From Pandoraea pnomenusa (GTDB lineage: Bacteria > Pseudomonadota > Gammaproteobacteria > Burkholderiales > Burkholderiaceae): 64,000 bases of DNA. Numbering within the stretch: the stretch's first letter is position 1; the number at the start of each line of letters is the position of its first letter. Position numbers and translations under genes: made by a program. Location of the stretch: the NCBI RefSeq assembly GCF_000767615.3, contig NZ_CP009553.3, positions 5,084,001 through 5,148,000 of the forward strand, given 5' to 3'. Below are positions 31,348 to 40,959 of this stretch, piece after piece. The notes under the pieces were generated by a model. It saw only the letters and a program-made list of their open reading frames with translations. It ran no database searches and was not told the origin of the DNA.

Positions 31348-32366
31348 CGCACACCCCCTGCCACTCGATCGCCCGCCACCGCGTGCGGCAACGGCTTGAA
31401 GCACCGCACCGTGGGCGAGCCCATTCCGCCCGCCATGCCCGCCATGCCCGGCGCCGCGTACGGTTCGAGCGCCGGCTGCACCGCGCGGCAACGATCGTCC
31501 GCGTACGGACAGCGCGGCGAGAGCAGACAGCCCGCCGGGCGGTCATCGCGCCCGGGCACCACGCCCGGCAAGGTACGCAGTCGACGCACGCCCCGGTTGT
31601 GCTCGGGAATCGCCGAGAGCAGCGCTTCGGTGTAGGGGTGATGCGGGGTATCGAAGAGTGCCGGTACCTGCTGGACTTCGATCACCTGGCCTGCATACAT
31701 CACCGCCACGCGGTGCGCGACTTCGGCCACCACCGCCAGATCGTGGGAAATCAGCACGAGCGACATGCCGTGATCCTTCTGCAACTGGAGCAGCAACGCC
31801 ATGATCTGGGCCTGGATCGTCACGTCGAGGGCCGTGGTCGGCTCGTCGGCGATCAGCAGTTTCGGTCGGCAGGCGATCGCCATGGCAATCATCACCCGCT
31901 GGTTCATCCCGCCGGACAACTGATGTGGATAAGCCCCCAGCCGGTTGGCCGCGTCGGGAATCTCGACCTGCTCGAGCAACTCGACGACGCGCGCTCGAAG
32001 GGCGCGGCCGCGCAACCCCATGTGACGGCGCAGCACTTCGCCGATCTGATAGCCGATGGTGTAGCTCGGGTTCAGGCTGGTGAGCGCGTCCTGGAAAATC
32101 ATCGACACGTCGCGCCCGACGATGTTGCGGCGCTCGCGTGCCGACGCATGCAGCAGGTCGCGGCCGTCGAAGCGTACTTCGTCCGCAAGGACGCGCCCCG
32201 GCGCGTCGATCAGTCCCATGAGCGCGAGCATCGTCACGCTCTTGCCCGAGCCGGATTCGCCGACCACGCCGAGGATCTCGCCCTGGGCGACGTCGAGGTC
32301 GATGGCATCGACGGCGCGCGCGCCGTCGAAGTCGACCGACAGATTTCGAATGGAGAGCAGATTCAT
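31344..32366 (-). CDS. dppD: Dipeptide ABC transporter ATP-binding protein DppD
   Basis: First ATPase of the peptide importer, 340 residues, with Walker [10 protein letters not shown], signature [15 protein letters not shown], Walker [17 protein letters not shown] and the terminal Cys-rich stretch ([21 protein letters not shown]). ATGA overlaps link it to dppC upstream and dppF downstream. A Gly/Met-rich insertion near the C-terminus ([13 protein letters not shown]) is a local oddity. Confidence 0.94.
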   Translation of the reverse strand: MNLLSIRNLSVDFDGARAVDAIDLDVAQGEILGVVGESGSGKSVTMLALMGLIDAPGRVLADEVRFDGRDLLHASARERRNIVGRDVSMIFQDALTSLNPSYTIGYQIGEVLRRHMGLRGRALRARVVELLEQVEIPDAANRLGAYPHQLSGGMNQRVMIAMAIACRPKLLIADEPTTALDVTIQAQIMALLLQLQKDHGMSLVLISHDLAVVAEVAHRVAVMYAGQVIEVQQVPALFDTPHHPYTEALLSAIPEHNRGVRRLRTLPGVVPGRDDRPAGCLLSPRCPYADDRCRAVQPALEPYAAPGMAGMAGGMGSPTVRCFKPLPHAVAGDRVAGGVR

Positions 32367-33283
32367 GCGATTCGCTTCAGTTTGGGGTCGAGTGCATCGC
32401 GCAGGCCGTCGCCGACCAGGTTGATGGCGAGCACCGAGATGACGATCGCAAGTCCCGGCAGGGTGACAATCCACCAGGCACTTTCCATATAGTCGCGTGC
32501 CGACGCGAGCATCGAGCCCCACTCGGCGAGCGGCGGCTGCACGCCCAGACCGAGAAAGCCCAGCGCCGCGGCGTCGAGAATGGCCACCGAGAAGCTCAGC
32601 GTGGCCTGCACGATCAGCGGTGCCGCGCAGTTCGGCAGCACCGTCGAGAACATCAACCGCAGCGTTCCCGCCCCGGCCATGCGCGAGGCCACGACGTACT
32701 CGCGCTGCAACTCGCCGAGCGCCGCGGCGCGCGTGAGTCGCACGTATGCGGGCAATGTCACGATCGCGATGGCGATCGTCGTATTGGCCAGGCCCGGCCC
32801 GATCACGGCCACCACCGCCACCGCCAGCAGCAGCGACGGCAGCGCCATCATCATGTCCATCAACCGCATGATCGGCGTGTCGAGCCAGCGCTGGAAAAAC
32901 GCCGCAAACAGCCCGAGCAGAATGCCCGGAATCAGCGAGAGCACCACGGACGACAGACCGATCCAGAACGACAGGCGCGCGCCAAAGATCAGGCGCGAAA
33001 GGATGTCCCGACCGGCCTCGTCCGTACCCAGGAGGAACCGGGCGTTACCGCCCTCGAACCACACGGGCGGAATCTTGACGTAGTCGCGATATTGCTCGAT
33101 CGGGCTGTGCGGCGCGATCAGCGGCGCCAGAATGGCAGCCGCGAACATCAGCAGCAGCACCACGGCCGCGGCCGTGGCGCCGCGGTTCGCGGTAAAGCTG
33201 CGCAGAAACTCCCGGAGCAGGCGTGCGCGAGGCGTCGCGGTCACGGCGGCGGGAGGCGGCAGCGTGGCAGGGGTGTCACTCAT
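32363..33283 (-). CDS. dppC: Dipeptide ABC transporter permease DppC
   Basis: Inner-membrane permease, 306 residues, with an N-terminal cytosolic leader of about 35 residues, then six helices. [23 protein letters not shown] is the DppC/OppC hallmark. The EAA loop is [21 protein letters not shown], followed by the [16 protein letters not shown] periplasmic segment. A strong AGGAGGT ribosome site precedes the start, just after the dppB stop. Confidence 0.94.
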   Translation of the reverse strand: MSDTPATLPPPAAVTATPRARLLREFLRSFTANRGATAAAVVLLLMFAAAILAPLIAPHSPIEQYRDYVKIPPVWFEGGNARFLLGTDEAGRDILSRLIFGARLSFWIGLSSVVLSLIPGILLGLFAAFFQRWLDTPIMRLMDMMMALPSLLLAVAVVAVIGPGLANTTIAIAIVTLPAYVRLTRAAALGELQREYVVASRMAGAGTLRLMFSTVLPNCAAPLIVQATLSFSVAILDAAALGFLGLGVQPPLAEWGSMLASARDYMESAWWIVTLPGLAIVISVLAINLVGDGLRDALDPKLKRIA

Positions 33284-33295
33284 CGTTGACCTCCT

Positions 33296-34300
33296 TCAGT
33301 GCCGAATGCGCGGGTTGACGACGCCGTAGAGCACGTCGACCAGCAGATTGACCAGAATCACGCCCGTCGCGATGAGCAGGATGCCGCCCTGCACCACCGG
33401 ATAGTCGCGACGAAGAATCGCGTCGATCAGCCATTTGCCGATGCCGGGCCACGAGAACACGTTCTCGGTGAGCACCGCGCCGGCGAGCAACGCGCCGACC
33501 TGCAGTCCGATCACCGTGATGACCGGGATCAGCGCATTGCGCAACGCATGCACGACGATCACGCGCCAGGGCGACAGCCCCTTGGCCCGCGCCGTACGGA
33601 TGTAGTCTTCGCGCAGCACTTCGAGCATGGCCGAGCGTGTCATGCGCGCAATCACGGCCAGCGGCACCGTGCCGAGCACGATGGTCGGCAGGATCAGGTG
33701 GCTGAGCGCCGAGGAGAACGCCCCCTCGTCGCCGGAGAGCAGCGTGTCGATCAGCATGAAGCCGGTCACGCTCGGCACGTCGTACTCGACCCCGATGCGC
33801 CCGGACACCGGCGTCCATTGCAGATTGACGGAGAACAGCATGATGAGCAGCAACCCCCACCAGAAAATCGGCATGGAGTAGCCGGTGAGTGCCGCGCCCA
33901 TGGTCGCGTGGTCGAGCGTCTTGCCGCGTCTGAGCGATGCGGCTACGCCGGCGGGCAGGCCCACGACCAGTGCGAAGATCATCGCGCACAGCGCGAGCTC
34001 CAATGTGGCGGGGAAGCGGGCGAAGAACTCGTGCAGCACGCCTTCGTTGGTGACGATGGAGCGCCCGAGGTCGCCTTGCGCGGCGTGCTTCAGGTAGACG
34101 AAGTACTGGGTGGTGAGCGGCTGGTCGAGCCCGAGCCGCTTCATCGCCTCGGCGTGCATGACGGGGTCGAGATTGCGCTCGCCCACGAGGACTTCGATCG
34201 GATCGCCGGGGATGAGGTGAATGAGCGCGAACGCGAGCACGGTGATCCCGATGAAGGTCGGGATCACCATGCCCAGTCGTCTCAGGACGAATCTCAGCAT
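33296..34300 (-). CDS. dppB: Dipeptide ABC transporter permease DppB
   Basis: Inner-membrane permease, 334 residues, with the standard N-terminus MLRFVLRRLGMVIPTFIGITVLAF and the DppB/OppB pattern HLIPGDPIEVLVGE. The EAA loop is MLEVLREDYIRTARAKGLSPWRV, followed by the ENVFSWPGIGKWL region. No clear ribosome site is visible upstream. It follows dppA after a 190-base spacer containing a hairpin, a common way of making less permease than binding protein. Confidence 0.94.
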   Translation of the reverse strand: MLRFVLRRLGMVIPTFIGITVLAFALIHLIPGDPIEVLVGERNLDPVMHAEAMKRLGLDQPLTTQYFVYLKHAAQGDLGRSIVTNEGVLHEFFARFPATLELALCAMIFALVVGLPAGVAASLRRGKTLDHATMGAALTGYSMPIFWWGLLLIMLFSVNLQWTPVSGRIGVEYDVPSVTGFMLIDTLLSGDEGAFSSALSHLILPTIVLGTVPLAVIARMTRSAMLEVLREDYIRTARAKGLSPWRVIVVHALRNALIPVITVIGLQVGALLAGAVLTENVFSWPGIGKWLIDAILRRDYPVVQGGILLIATGVILVNLLVDVLYGVVNPRIRH

Positions 34301-34412
34301 AGGAGGGTTCCGTGGGGGCTTGGCGCATCGCCCGCCCCCGGCGCAGGGACGAGCGGTGCTGTGCCGCGTTAATCAATCGTCGGCGCGTTGCCGACGTGGT
34401 GCGACCGCCGAC

Positions 34413-34432
34413 CCCGGGCGCGGCGGCCCGGG
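34413..34432 (-). other. Intercistronic hairpin between dppA and dppB
   Basis: CCCGGGC / GCCCGGG seven-base stem with a six-base loop, 59 bases after the dppA stop. Its place between binding-protein and permease genes fits an attenuator or 3' stabiliser that gives excess dppA mRNA. No T-tract follows. Confidence 0.5.
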
Positions 34433-34490
34433 CAGCGGTTCGACGCCGGTCGGCGCGCGGGGCGCGGGACCGGTCGATCGTGTCGCGGAC

Positions 34491-36131
34491 TCAGTTCAAC
34501 GAGACGCCCGCAAAGCTGTTGCGGCTGAACGGGCTCAGCTTGAAGCCCTGCACGCTCGTGGACATCGGCTTGTACTGCGTGGAGTGCGCGATGGGCGAGA
34601 ACGGCAGTTGCTGCGCGAAGATCTCCTGCGCCTGCGTGTAGAGCTTGGTGCGCGTGGCCTGATCGGTCGTCTGACGCGCCTGCTTGATGAGGTCGTCGAA
34701 AGGCTTGTAGCACCACTTCGAGAAGTTGTTGCCGTTGATCGAATCGCAGCCGAGCAGCACGCCGAGCCAGTTGTCCGGATCGCCGTTGTCGCCGGTCCAG
34801 CCGATGAGCAGCGCATCGTGTTCTCCGGCCTTGGCGCGTTTGATGTACTCACCCCATTCGTACGTGACGATGTTGGCCTTCACGCCGATTTTCGCCCAGT
34901 CGGCCTGGATCATCTCGGCCATGAGTTTGCCGTTCGGGTTGTACGGCCGTTGCACCGGCATGGCCCACAGCGTGATCTCCATGCCCTTCACGCCCGCCTT
35001 GTCGAGCAGAGCCTTCGCTTTCTCGGGATCGTAGCTCGCCTGCTTGATGTTCTTGTCGTAAGACCACTGCGTCGGCGGCATCGGGGCACCGTTCGACAAC
35101 TGACCGGCCGAGCCGTAGACGGACTGGAGAATCGCCTTCTTGTTGATTGCCATGTCGAGCGCCTGACGCACTTCCACGCGATCGAGCGGCTTCTTCTGCA
35201 CGTTGTACGCCACGTAGCCGAGGTTGAAGCCGACCTGGTCCGGCATCTTCAGTTTCGACGCCTTGCCTTGCGACTGAATCTCCGCCTTGAGCGCATCGAC
35301 GTCCGCCGGACGCGGATACGTCGCCACCTGGCACTCGTTGCGCTTGAGCTTCTGGATGCGAACGTTCGCGTCGGTCGTGATCGCGAAGATCAGCTTGCTG
35401 ACCTTTGGCGGCAGGCTCGTGTTCCAGTAGTCCTTGTTGCCGTCCAGGCGCAGCGTGGCGTCCTTCGTGTAGCTGCGGAAGATGAACGGACCGGTGCCAA
35501 CGGGCTTGAGCGCGATGTCGCGCGCGTTATTGGCGGCGAGCAGCTTGTCCGCGTATTCCTTGGAGAGGATCGACGCGAACGACATGGCCAGGTTCTGGAT
35601 GAACGGTGCGTCGACCTTCTTGAGCACGAAGCGCACGGTGTACGGATCGACGACCTCGATGCGATCGATGTCCGCCTGCAGGCCCATGTCAACGAAATAC
35701 GGGAATTCCGCCGGGTATGCCTTGCGGAACGGCATCTCGCGATCGGCCATGCGGTCGAAAGTGAACTTCACGTCTTCGGCGTTGAAGTCGCGGGTGGGCG
35801 TGAAGTAATCCGTCTTGTGGAATTTGACACCCTTGCGCAGATGGAACGTATAGACCTTGTTGTCCGGCGAGATATCCCATTTCTCCGCGAGCGACGGCAT
35901 GACACCGGTTTCCCCGGGCACGAAAGCGATGAGACGGTTGTAGATGGCGTCGGCGGGATCGAAGTCGGTGCCGGTAGTCAGTTGCCCCGGATCGAAACCG
36001 GCGGGGCTGCCCTCGGAGCAATAGACGAGGGTCTTGTTCGGGAGCTCGACCGCCGCGGCGGGCGGGATCACGGCCGCACCGGCAAGCAAGGTCGCAGCCA
36101 AAAGCAAACGCAGGGTGTGAGTCTGTTTCAT
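34491..36131 (-). CDS. dppA: Dipeptide ABC transporter substrate-binding protein DppA
   Basis: Periplasmic family 5 binding protein of 546 residues with a signal peptide ending near PPAAAVELP. The mature start KTLVYCSEGSPAGFDPGQLTTGTDFD is typical of DppA, and DISPDNKVYTFHLRKGVKFH is the family 5 signature. A C-terminal IAHSTQYKPM segment closes the ligand site. GAGGAG lies nine bases before the ATG. First gene of dppABCDF; a sigma-70-like promoter lies about 60 bases upstream. Confidence 0.95.
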   Translation of the reverse strand: MKQTHTLRLLLAATLLAGAAVIPPAAAVELPNKTLVYCSEGSPAGFDPGQLTTGTDFDPADAIYNRLIAFVPGETGVMPSLAEKWDISPDNKVYTFHLRKGVKFHKTDYFTPTRDFNAEDVKFTFDRMADREMPFRKAYPAEFPYFVDMGLQADIDRIEVVDPYTVRFVLKKVDAPFIQNLAMSFASILSKEYADKLLAANNARDIALKPVGTGPFIFRSYTKDATLRLDGNKDYWNTSLPPKVSKLIFAITTDANVRIQKLKRNECQVATYPRPADVDALKAEIQSQGKASKLKMPDQVGFNLGYVAYNVQKKPLDRVEVRQALDMAINKKAILQSVYGSAGQLSNGAPMPPTQWSYDKNIKQASYDPEKAKALLDKAGVKGMEITLWAMPVQRPYNPNGKLMAEMIQADWAKIGVKANIVTYEWGEYIKRAKAGEHDALLIGWTGDNGDPDNWLGVLLGCDSINGNNFSKWCYKPFDDLIKQARQTTDQATRTKLYTQAQEIFAQQLPFSPIAHSTQYKPMSTSVQGFKLSPFSRNSFAGVSLN

Positions 36132-36193
36132 AGGCTCCTCGAAATTTGATCTGTTATGACGCCCGACGACGATCCGTCGCCGGGTTCACGGGG

Positions 36194-36222
36194 ATATTAC
36201 TGAAGCTTCCCGTGCGTCACAA
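36194..36222 (-). promoter_or_regulatory. Sigma-70-type promoter of the dpp operon
   Basis: On the minus strand TTGTGA (36222-36217) and TAATAT (36199-36194) are separated by exactly 17 bases, each matching four of six consensus positions. Transcription should start near 36187, giving a leader of about 55 bases to dppA. The surrounding spacer is clearly AT-richer than the genes. Confidence 0.6.
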
Positions 36223-36338
36223 CACGCCAAATCCCTAGCAAACCGCCTATTTGTGGTGTTTTTGGATAGGAAATCACCCATTTATGATTAGAATTGACTT
36301 CCTGGACACCCCTGCGTTGGCAAACGATTGCGTGCGCC

Positions 36339-37169
36339 TTAGAGGCCGAGACGCTGCCACATCGCCTTGGTCGCCGATGCCGCGTTGAGCGTATAGAAGT
36401 GCAACCCGGGCGCCCCGCCGGCGAGCAGACGCTCGCAAAGTCCGGTCACCACGTCGAGCCCGAAGGCGCGGATCGCCTCGCGATCATCGCCGAAGCCCTC
36501 CAGGCGCTTGGCGATCCAGCGCGGCACTTCGGCGCCGCACATTTCCGAGAAACGCATCATCTGCGAGTAGTTCGTGATGGGCATGATGCCCGGCACGATC
36601 GGCACCTGCACGCCCAGGCGCGCCACGTCGTCGACGAACCGGAAATACGCATCCGCATTGAAGAAGTACTGCGTGATCGCGGCGTTGGCCCCGGCTTTCA
36701 CCTTGTTGGCGAAATGCTCCAGGTCCAGACGGGGCGAGCGCGCCTGCGGATGGTATTCCGGGTAGGCAGCCACCTCGACGTGGAACCAGTCGCCGGTCTC
36801 GGCGCGGATAAACTCCACGAGCTCCGACGCATAACGAAATTCGCCGATCTCGCCCATGCCCGAGGGCAGGTCGCCGCGCAGCGCCACGATGTGGCGGATG
36901 CCGTGCTGACGATACGTCTGCAGGATCTCGCGAATGTTCTCGCGGGTCGAACCCACGCACGACAGGTGCGGCGCGGCCTCCACGCCTTCGCGCTGGATTT
37001 CGACGACGGTGTCGAGCGTGCCCTGCTGGGTCGAACCGCCGGCGCCGAACGTCACGGAGACGAACTTGGGCCCGAGCGGGAACAGCTGCTGACGCGTGGC
37101 GCGCAGCTTCTCCGCGCCATCGGCCGTCTTGGGCGGGAAGAATTCGAAACTGAAGGAAGGTTGCGTCAT
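36339..37169 (-). CDS. metF: Methylenetetrahydrofolate reductase MetF
   Basis: FAD enzyme reducing 5,10-methylene-THF to 5-methyl-THF, the methyl donor for methionine synthesis. The 276-residue TIM barrel has FSFEFFPPKT at the N-terminus, VSVTFGAGGST, ALRGDLP and the ITQYFFNADAYFRFVDD segment. It is the last gene of the ahcY - holin-like - tlyA - metF run on the minus strand, which is headed by the SAH riboswitch, so its expression may follow methyl-cycle status. Confidence 0.96.
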   Translation of the reverse strand: MTQPSFSFEFFPPKTADGAEKLRATRQQLFPLGPKFVSVTFGAGGSTQQGTLDTVVEIQREGVEAAPHLSCVGSTRENIREILQTYRQHGIRHIVALRGDLPSGMGEIGEFRYASELVEFIRAETGDWFHVEVAAYPEYHPQARSPRLDLEHFANKVKAGANAAITQYFFNADAYFRFVDDVARLGVQVPIVPGIMPITNYSQMMRFSEMCGAEVPRWIAKRLEGFGDDREAIRAFGLDVVTGLCERLLAGGAPGLHFYTLNAASATKAMWQRLGL

Positions 37170-37196
37170 GATCGTCTTGTCATCTTGAGAGCCGCA

Positions 37197-38000
37197 TCAC
37201 GCGCGCCTGGCGTGCACGAAGAACTCCCGGTTGCCGTCGCCGCCCGCGATGGGACTGTCGAGCCATGCGGCGACCGTCAGTCCGAGCGATTCACAGGCAG
37301 TGCGGATTTTTGTCTCCACTTGCGCATACTGCGCAGCGTCCTTCACAAGCCCGCCGCGGCCGACATGCTCGCGTCCGACCTCGAATTGCGGCTTGACCAG
37401 CATCAGCAGGTCGCCGGCCGGGGCCAGCAACGGCGCGAGCGCGGGCAAGACCAGCGTGAGCGAGATGAACGACACGTCGCCCACGATCAGGTCGAACCCG
37501 GCTTCCGGCATGGCGTCCGGTGCGCTCGCCGTTGCGAGACGCTCGTCGAGCAACTCGCGCGACAGGTGCCGCGCGTTGATGCCCTCGAGCGACACCAGCC
37601 TCGGCTCGCTCGCGAGACGCGGATGCAACTGTCCATGCCCGACATCCACCCCGACGACACGCGCCACGCCCGCCTGCAGCAGACAGTCCGCGAAACCCCC
37701 GGTCGACAGGCCGACGTCGAGGGCCACACGGCCACCGACGCCAAGCCCCGTCTGCGCGAGCGCACCGGCAAGTTTCAGGCCGCCGCGCGACACGTAGCGA
37801 TCTTCGTCGGGCAGTCCGTCGAGCGCCGCCCGCACTTCGATGTGCTCATCGTCCGCCACGATCTGGCTGGCCTTCTTCAACGCCGTTTCGGTGCCGGCGT
37901 AATACACGCGTCCGGCATCGATGAGGCGTTGAGCGGCGGTGCGGGATGCGGCCAGCCCCCGGCAGACGAGGGCCTGATCGGCACGAAGCGCTTGCGACAT
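37197..38000 (-). CDS. TlyA family rRNA (cytidine-2'-O)-methyltransferase
   Basis: 267-residue protein with an N-terminal S4 RNA-binding domain (RADQALVCRGLAASRTAAQRLIDAGRVY) and a C-terminal FtsJ-like SAM-dependent methyltransferase fold. Motif I is VALDVGLSTGGFADCLLQAG; LIVGDVSFISLTLVLP follows. Characterised members 2'-O-methylate 16S and 23S rRNA; earlier annotations call them hemolysin A. It uses SAM and so generates SAH, the substrate of the operon's first gene. Confidence 0.93.
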   Translation of the reverse strand: MSQALRADQALVCRGLAASRTAAQRLIDAGRVYYAGTETALKKASQIVADDEHIEVRAALDGLPDEDRYVSRGGLKLAGALAQTGLGVGGRVALDVGLSTGGFADCLLQAGVARVVGVDVGHGQLHPRLASEPRLVSLEGINARHLSRELLDERLATASAPDAMPEAGFDLIVGDVSFISLTLVLPALAPLLAPAGDLLMLVKPQFEVGREHVGRGGLVKDAAQYAQVETKIRTACESLGLTVAAWLDSPIAGGDGNREFFVHARRA

Positions 38001-38046
38001 GACTACGGATTTCCTGCAAGAAGCGGGCGACGGCGATGCGCCGCCA

Positions 38047-38406
38047 TTACACGTTGGTGGCTCGCTCGCCGCCGAACACCAGCGCCGACAGAATCCACGA
38101 GATCAGGCTGTACAGCAGCGAGCCGAAGAGCGCCGCCCAGAAGCCCGAGACTTCGAAACCCTTCACGACATGCGAGGCCAGCCAGAACAGCAACGCGTTG
38201 ATCACGAAAATGAACAGCCCCAGCGTCAGCACCGTGACCGGCAACGTCAGGATGACGAGCAGTGGACGCAGGAACGCGTTGATCAGGCCGAGCACGACCG
38301 CAACGATCAGGGCCGTACCGATGCCCTTGAGCTGGATGCCCGAGACGACGTAGGGCAGAACGAGAAGCGCGATGGCATTGATGAGCCAAATCAGCAGCAA
38401 ACGCAT
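38047..38406 (-). CDS. Phage holin family 4-like small membrane protein
   Basis: 119-residue, very hydrophobic protein with four predicted helices, similar to the YvlD/mycobacterial-type 4-TM holin-like family (MRLLLIWLINAIALLVLPYVV, GLINAFLRPLLVILTLPVTVLTLGL). It is no prophage remnant: no phage genes are nearby, and this gene between ahcY and metF is, as I recall, a common arrangement in Burkholderiaceae. Function unknown. The start at 38406 is supported by GGAG seven bases upstream; the longer open frame adds Arg/Cys-rich sequence without homology. Confidence 0.88.
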   Translation of the reverse strand: MRLLLIWLINAIALLVLPYVVSGIQLKGIGTALIVAVVLGLINAFLRPLLVILTLPVTVLTLGLFIFVINALLFWLASHVVKGFEVSGFWAALFGSLLYSLISWILSALVFGGERATNV

Positions 38407-38539
38407 GGCAAGCTCCGAAGAACAGGCCGGGGCGGGAGCGGACTCCCGGCACCGGCAGTGGTGAAACCGCGTCCGACAGCGCCGGGCGGCCCGCACGCCG
38501 ACGCTCGCGCGTCAACGCCGGCCGCCGGGCGCGTGTCGA

Positions 38540-39955
38540 TCAGTAGCGATAGTGCGCCGGCTTGAACGGGCCGTTCTTGTCGACGCTGATGTACTTCGCC
38601 TGATCGTCGGACAGCACGGTCAGCTCGGCGCCGATACGGCCCAGGTGCAGGCGTGCGACCTTTTCGTCGAGGTGCTTGGGCAGCACGTACACGCTGTTCT
38701 TGTACTTCGCGCCGTGCACGAACAGTTCGATCTGCGCGAGCGTCTGGTTCGTAAACGAGTTGCTCATCACGAACGACGGGTGGCCGGTGGCGCAACCCAG
38801 GTTCACCAGGCGCCCCTCGGCCAGCAGGATGATGCGCTTGCCGTCCGGGAAGATGATGTGATCGACCTGCGGCTTGATGTTTTCCCACTGGTACTTGCGG
38901 GTCGACGCCACGTTGATTTCCGAGTCGAAGTGACCGATGTTGCACACGATGGCCTGATGCTTCATCGCGAGCATGTGGTCGTGGTCGATCACGTGGAAGT
39001 TGCCCGTTGCCGTCACGAAGATGTCGGCCTTGTCGGCGGCATACTCCATCGTCACCACACGGTAGCCTTCCATGGCGGCCTGCAGTGCGCAGATCGGATC
39101 GATTTCCGTGACCCACACGGTGGCGCCCAGGCCGCGCAGGCTCTGCGCACAGCCCTTGCCCACGTCGCCGTAGCCCGCCACGAGGGCGATCTTGCCGGCG
39201 ATCATCACGTCGGTGGCACGCTTGATGCCGTCGACCAGCGACTCGCGGCAGCCGTACAGGTTGTCGAACTTCGACTTGGTGACCGAGTCGTTCACGTTGA
39301 TGGCGGGGAACGGCAGCACGCCGTCCTTTTCCATCTGGTACAGACGATGCACACCGGTGGTGGTCTCTTCGGTCACGCCCTTGATCTGCGACAGGCGCTT
39401 GCTGTACCACTGCGGATCGATGGCCAGATGACGCTTGATCGACGCGTACAGCGCGACTTCTTCCTCGTTGGTCGGGTTGCCCACGACCGAGATGTCCTTC
39501 TCGGCCTTGCTGCCCAGAATCAGCAGCAGCGTGGCGTCGCCGCCGTCATCGAGAATCATGTTGGCGAACTCGCCATTCGGCCATTCGAAAATGCGGTGGC
39601 TGTATTCCCAGTACTCGTCGAGCGATTCGCCCTTGAACGCGAACACGGGAATACCGGCGGCGGCAATCGCGGCGGCGGCGTGGTCCTGCGTCGAGAAGAT
39701 GTTGCACGAGGCCCAGCGCACTTCAGCGCCAAGCGCGACGAGCGTCTCGATGAGCACGCCGGTCTGGATCGTCATGTGCAGCGAGCCGGCAATGCGCGCG
39801 CCCTTGAGCGGCTGGCTGGCCTTGAACTCTTCGCGCGTGGCCATCAGACCCGGCATTTCGCTCTCGGCGATGGTCAGCTCTTTGCGGCCCCAGTCGGCCA
39901 GCTTGATATCGGCAACGTGGAAATCGGAGAATTTCGAATCGACTACGGCGTTCAT
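38540..39955 (-). CDS. ahcY: Adenosylhomocysteinase AhcY
   Basis: NAD-dependent hydrolase that splits S-adenosylhomocysteine into adenosine and homocysteine. The 471-residue protein has [22 protein letters not shown], the substrate region [16 protein letters not shown], the NAD-binding motif [17 protein letters not shown] and the C-terminal [12 protein letters not shown] ending typical of SahH. The ATG at 39955 is favoured over a GTG three bases upstream by the spacing to the strong AAGGAGG site. Its leader holds an SAH riboswitch, so substrate accumulation should switch it on. Confidence 0.97.
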   Translation of the reverse strand: MNAVVDSKFSDFHVADIKLADWGRKELTIAESEMPGLMATREEFKASQPLKGARIAGSLHMTIQTGVLIETLVALGAEVRWASCNIFSTQDHAAAAIAAAGIPVFAFKGESLDEYWEYSHRIFEWPNGEFANMILDDGGDATLLLILGSKAEKDISVVGNPTNEEEVALYASIKRHLAIDPQWYSKRLSQIKGVTEETTTGVHRLYQMEKDGVLPFPAINVNDSVTKSKFDNLYGCRESLVDGIKRATDVMIAGKIALVAGYGDVGKGCAQSLRGLGATVWVTEIDPICALQAAMEGYRVVTMEYAADKADIFVTATGNFHVIDHDHMLAMKHQAIVCNIGHFDSEINVASTRKYQWENIKPQVDHIIFPDGKRIILLAEGRLVNLGCATGHPSFVMSNSFTNQTLAQIELFVHGAKYKNSVYVLPKHLDEKVARLHLGRIGAELTVLSDDQAKYISVDKNGPFKPAHYRY

Positions 39956-39989
39956 CACGCCTCCTTTCTCTAAAGTCTAGATAGTTGGG

Positions 39990-40109
39990 ACGTGAGCGCC
40001 GTTCTTGGGGCCCACACGCCAACGATCCGGGGGAAACCGGCGGCCGGCGGGGCCAATGGGAAGGATCTTGAGCCTGGCAGCGGATTCGCTGTCGCAACGC
40101 TCCTCAAGA
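39990..40109 (-). ncRNA. S-adenosylhomocysteine (SAH) riboswitch
   Basis: On the minus strand the ahcY leader contains TCTTGAGGAGCGTTGCGAC, then CCAGGCTCAAGA, and downstream AACGGCGCTCACG. These are the three conserved blocks of the SAH aptamer. TCTTGAG and CTCAAGA pair as a seven-base P1 stem, and the GAGCG/CGCTC segments can form the pseudoknot. The known class activates ahcY expression on SAH binding. The AAGGAGG ribosome site at 39960-39966 lies just beyond, consistent with translational or combined control. Confidence 0.93.
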
Positions 40110-40116
40110 CCCCGGC

Positions 40117-40122
40117 ATTGTA
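40117..40122 (-). promoter_or_regulatory. -10 element of the ahcY promoter
   Basis: TACAAT on the minus strand lies eight bases before the riboswitch P1 strand, so transcription would begin at the aptamer's 5' end. No good -35 hexamer is visible 17 bases upstream. Confidence 0.5.
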
Positions 40123-40187
40123 GCAAAACTGAGGCACGGCGTCGGCGCCGCGGCGACGCGCGAAGGGTTATTTTTGACGTCTTCGAT

Positions 40188-40214
40188 GGGGAAGGGAAAG
40201 GGAAAGGGCAAGGG
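40188..40214 (+). repeat. G-run tract with G-quadruplex potential downstream of lrgB
   Basis: Five runs of three or more G separated by two- to three-base A/C loops (GGGG AA GGG AAA GGG AAA GGG CAA GGG) on the plus strand, which is the template strand for lrgB. It satisfies the usual intramolecular quadruplex pattern and sits between the lrgB stop and the ahcY promoter. Confidence 0.65.
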
Positions 40215-40239
40215 CGATGGCGGCCGGGCCGCCCGCCGT

Positions 40240-40923
40240 TCAGAGCGGCAGATGCGTGAGCAACGGTGCGGCGAACACCATCACGATGCCGTTGATCATC
40301 ATGACGAGGCTGGCCACCACGCCCTCCTCGTTGCCGATCTGGCGTGCCTTGGCGGTGCCGAAGCCGTGAGCCCCCGCGCCGAACGGCGCGCCGCGCGCCA
40401 TGCGGGTGCGCAGCGGCAGCCACGACAGCAGCGCCTCGCCGAGCAGCATACCGATGAAGCCCGTAATGATCACGAAGAGGCCAACCAGGTCGCGCGAGCC
40501 ACCGACCTGATCCGAGACCGCAAGCGCAAACGGCGTGGAGATCGAGCGGGCGAGCAGGCTTCGCGCCATCTCCGGCGGCAGTTCGAACAGCCGCGCCAGC
40601 ACGAACGAGCTGCCCACGGCCACGACCATGGCAACGAGCACGCCCACGATCAGCGCGAAGGCATGACGGCGGATGATGTCGCGATGCTCATAGATCGGCA
40701 CCGCGAACGCGATGGTCGTGGGCCCGAGCAGCCACACGAGCCAGCGCGAGTCGGAGATGTACGTCTTGTAGGAAATGTCGCCGCCGACCATGACGATGAT
40801 GAGCAGCACCGGCGCGAGAATCGCCGGGCCGAGCCACACCTTGCCGAAACGCGCGTGGAGGCGCTTCGACACGTAATAGAAGACGACGGTCAGAACGAGC
40901 AGCAGCAGCGCCGTATGATTCAT
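40240..40923 (-). CDS. lrgB: LrgB/CidB family membrane protein
   Basis: 227-residue inner-membrane protein with about seven helices. The LrgB signature is in SLLARSISTPFALAVSDQVGGSRDLVGLFVIITGF, followed by GAGAHGFGTAKA. LrgB acts with LrgA in holin/antiholin-like control of cell lysis or in export of small organic acids; in several bacteria the pair is controlled by a divergent LysR protein, as here. It starts 36 bases after the lrgA stop. Confidence 0.93.
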   Translation of the reverse strand: MNHTALLLLVLTVVFYYVSKRLHARFGKVWLGPAILAPVLLIIVMVGGDISYKTYISDSRWLVWLLGPTTIAFAVPIYEHRDIIRRHAFALIVGVLVAMVVAVGSSFVLARLFELPPEMARSLLARSISTPFALAVSDQVGGSRDLVGLFVIITGFIGMLLGEALLSWLPLRTRMARGAPFGAGAHGFGTAKARQIGNEEGVVASLVMMINGIVMVFAAPLLTHLPL

Positions 40924-40959
40924 GGCAGGACTCGGCGGAAGCGATGGTTGCGCGATGCC

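Noticed and set aside
38047..38406. Prophage remnant, because of the holin-family name
   Set aside because: No other phage genes, att-like repeats or composition change are nearby, and the gene sits in a housekeeping methyl-cycle run.
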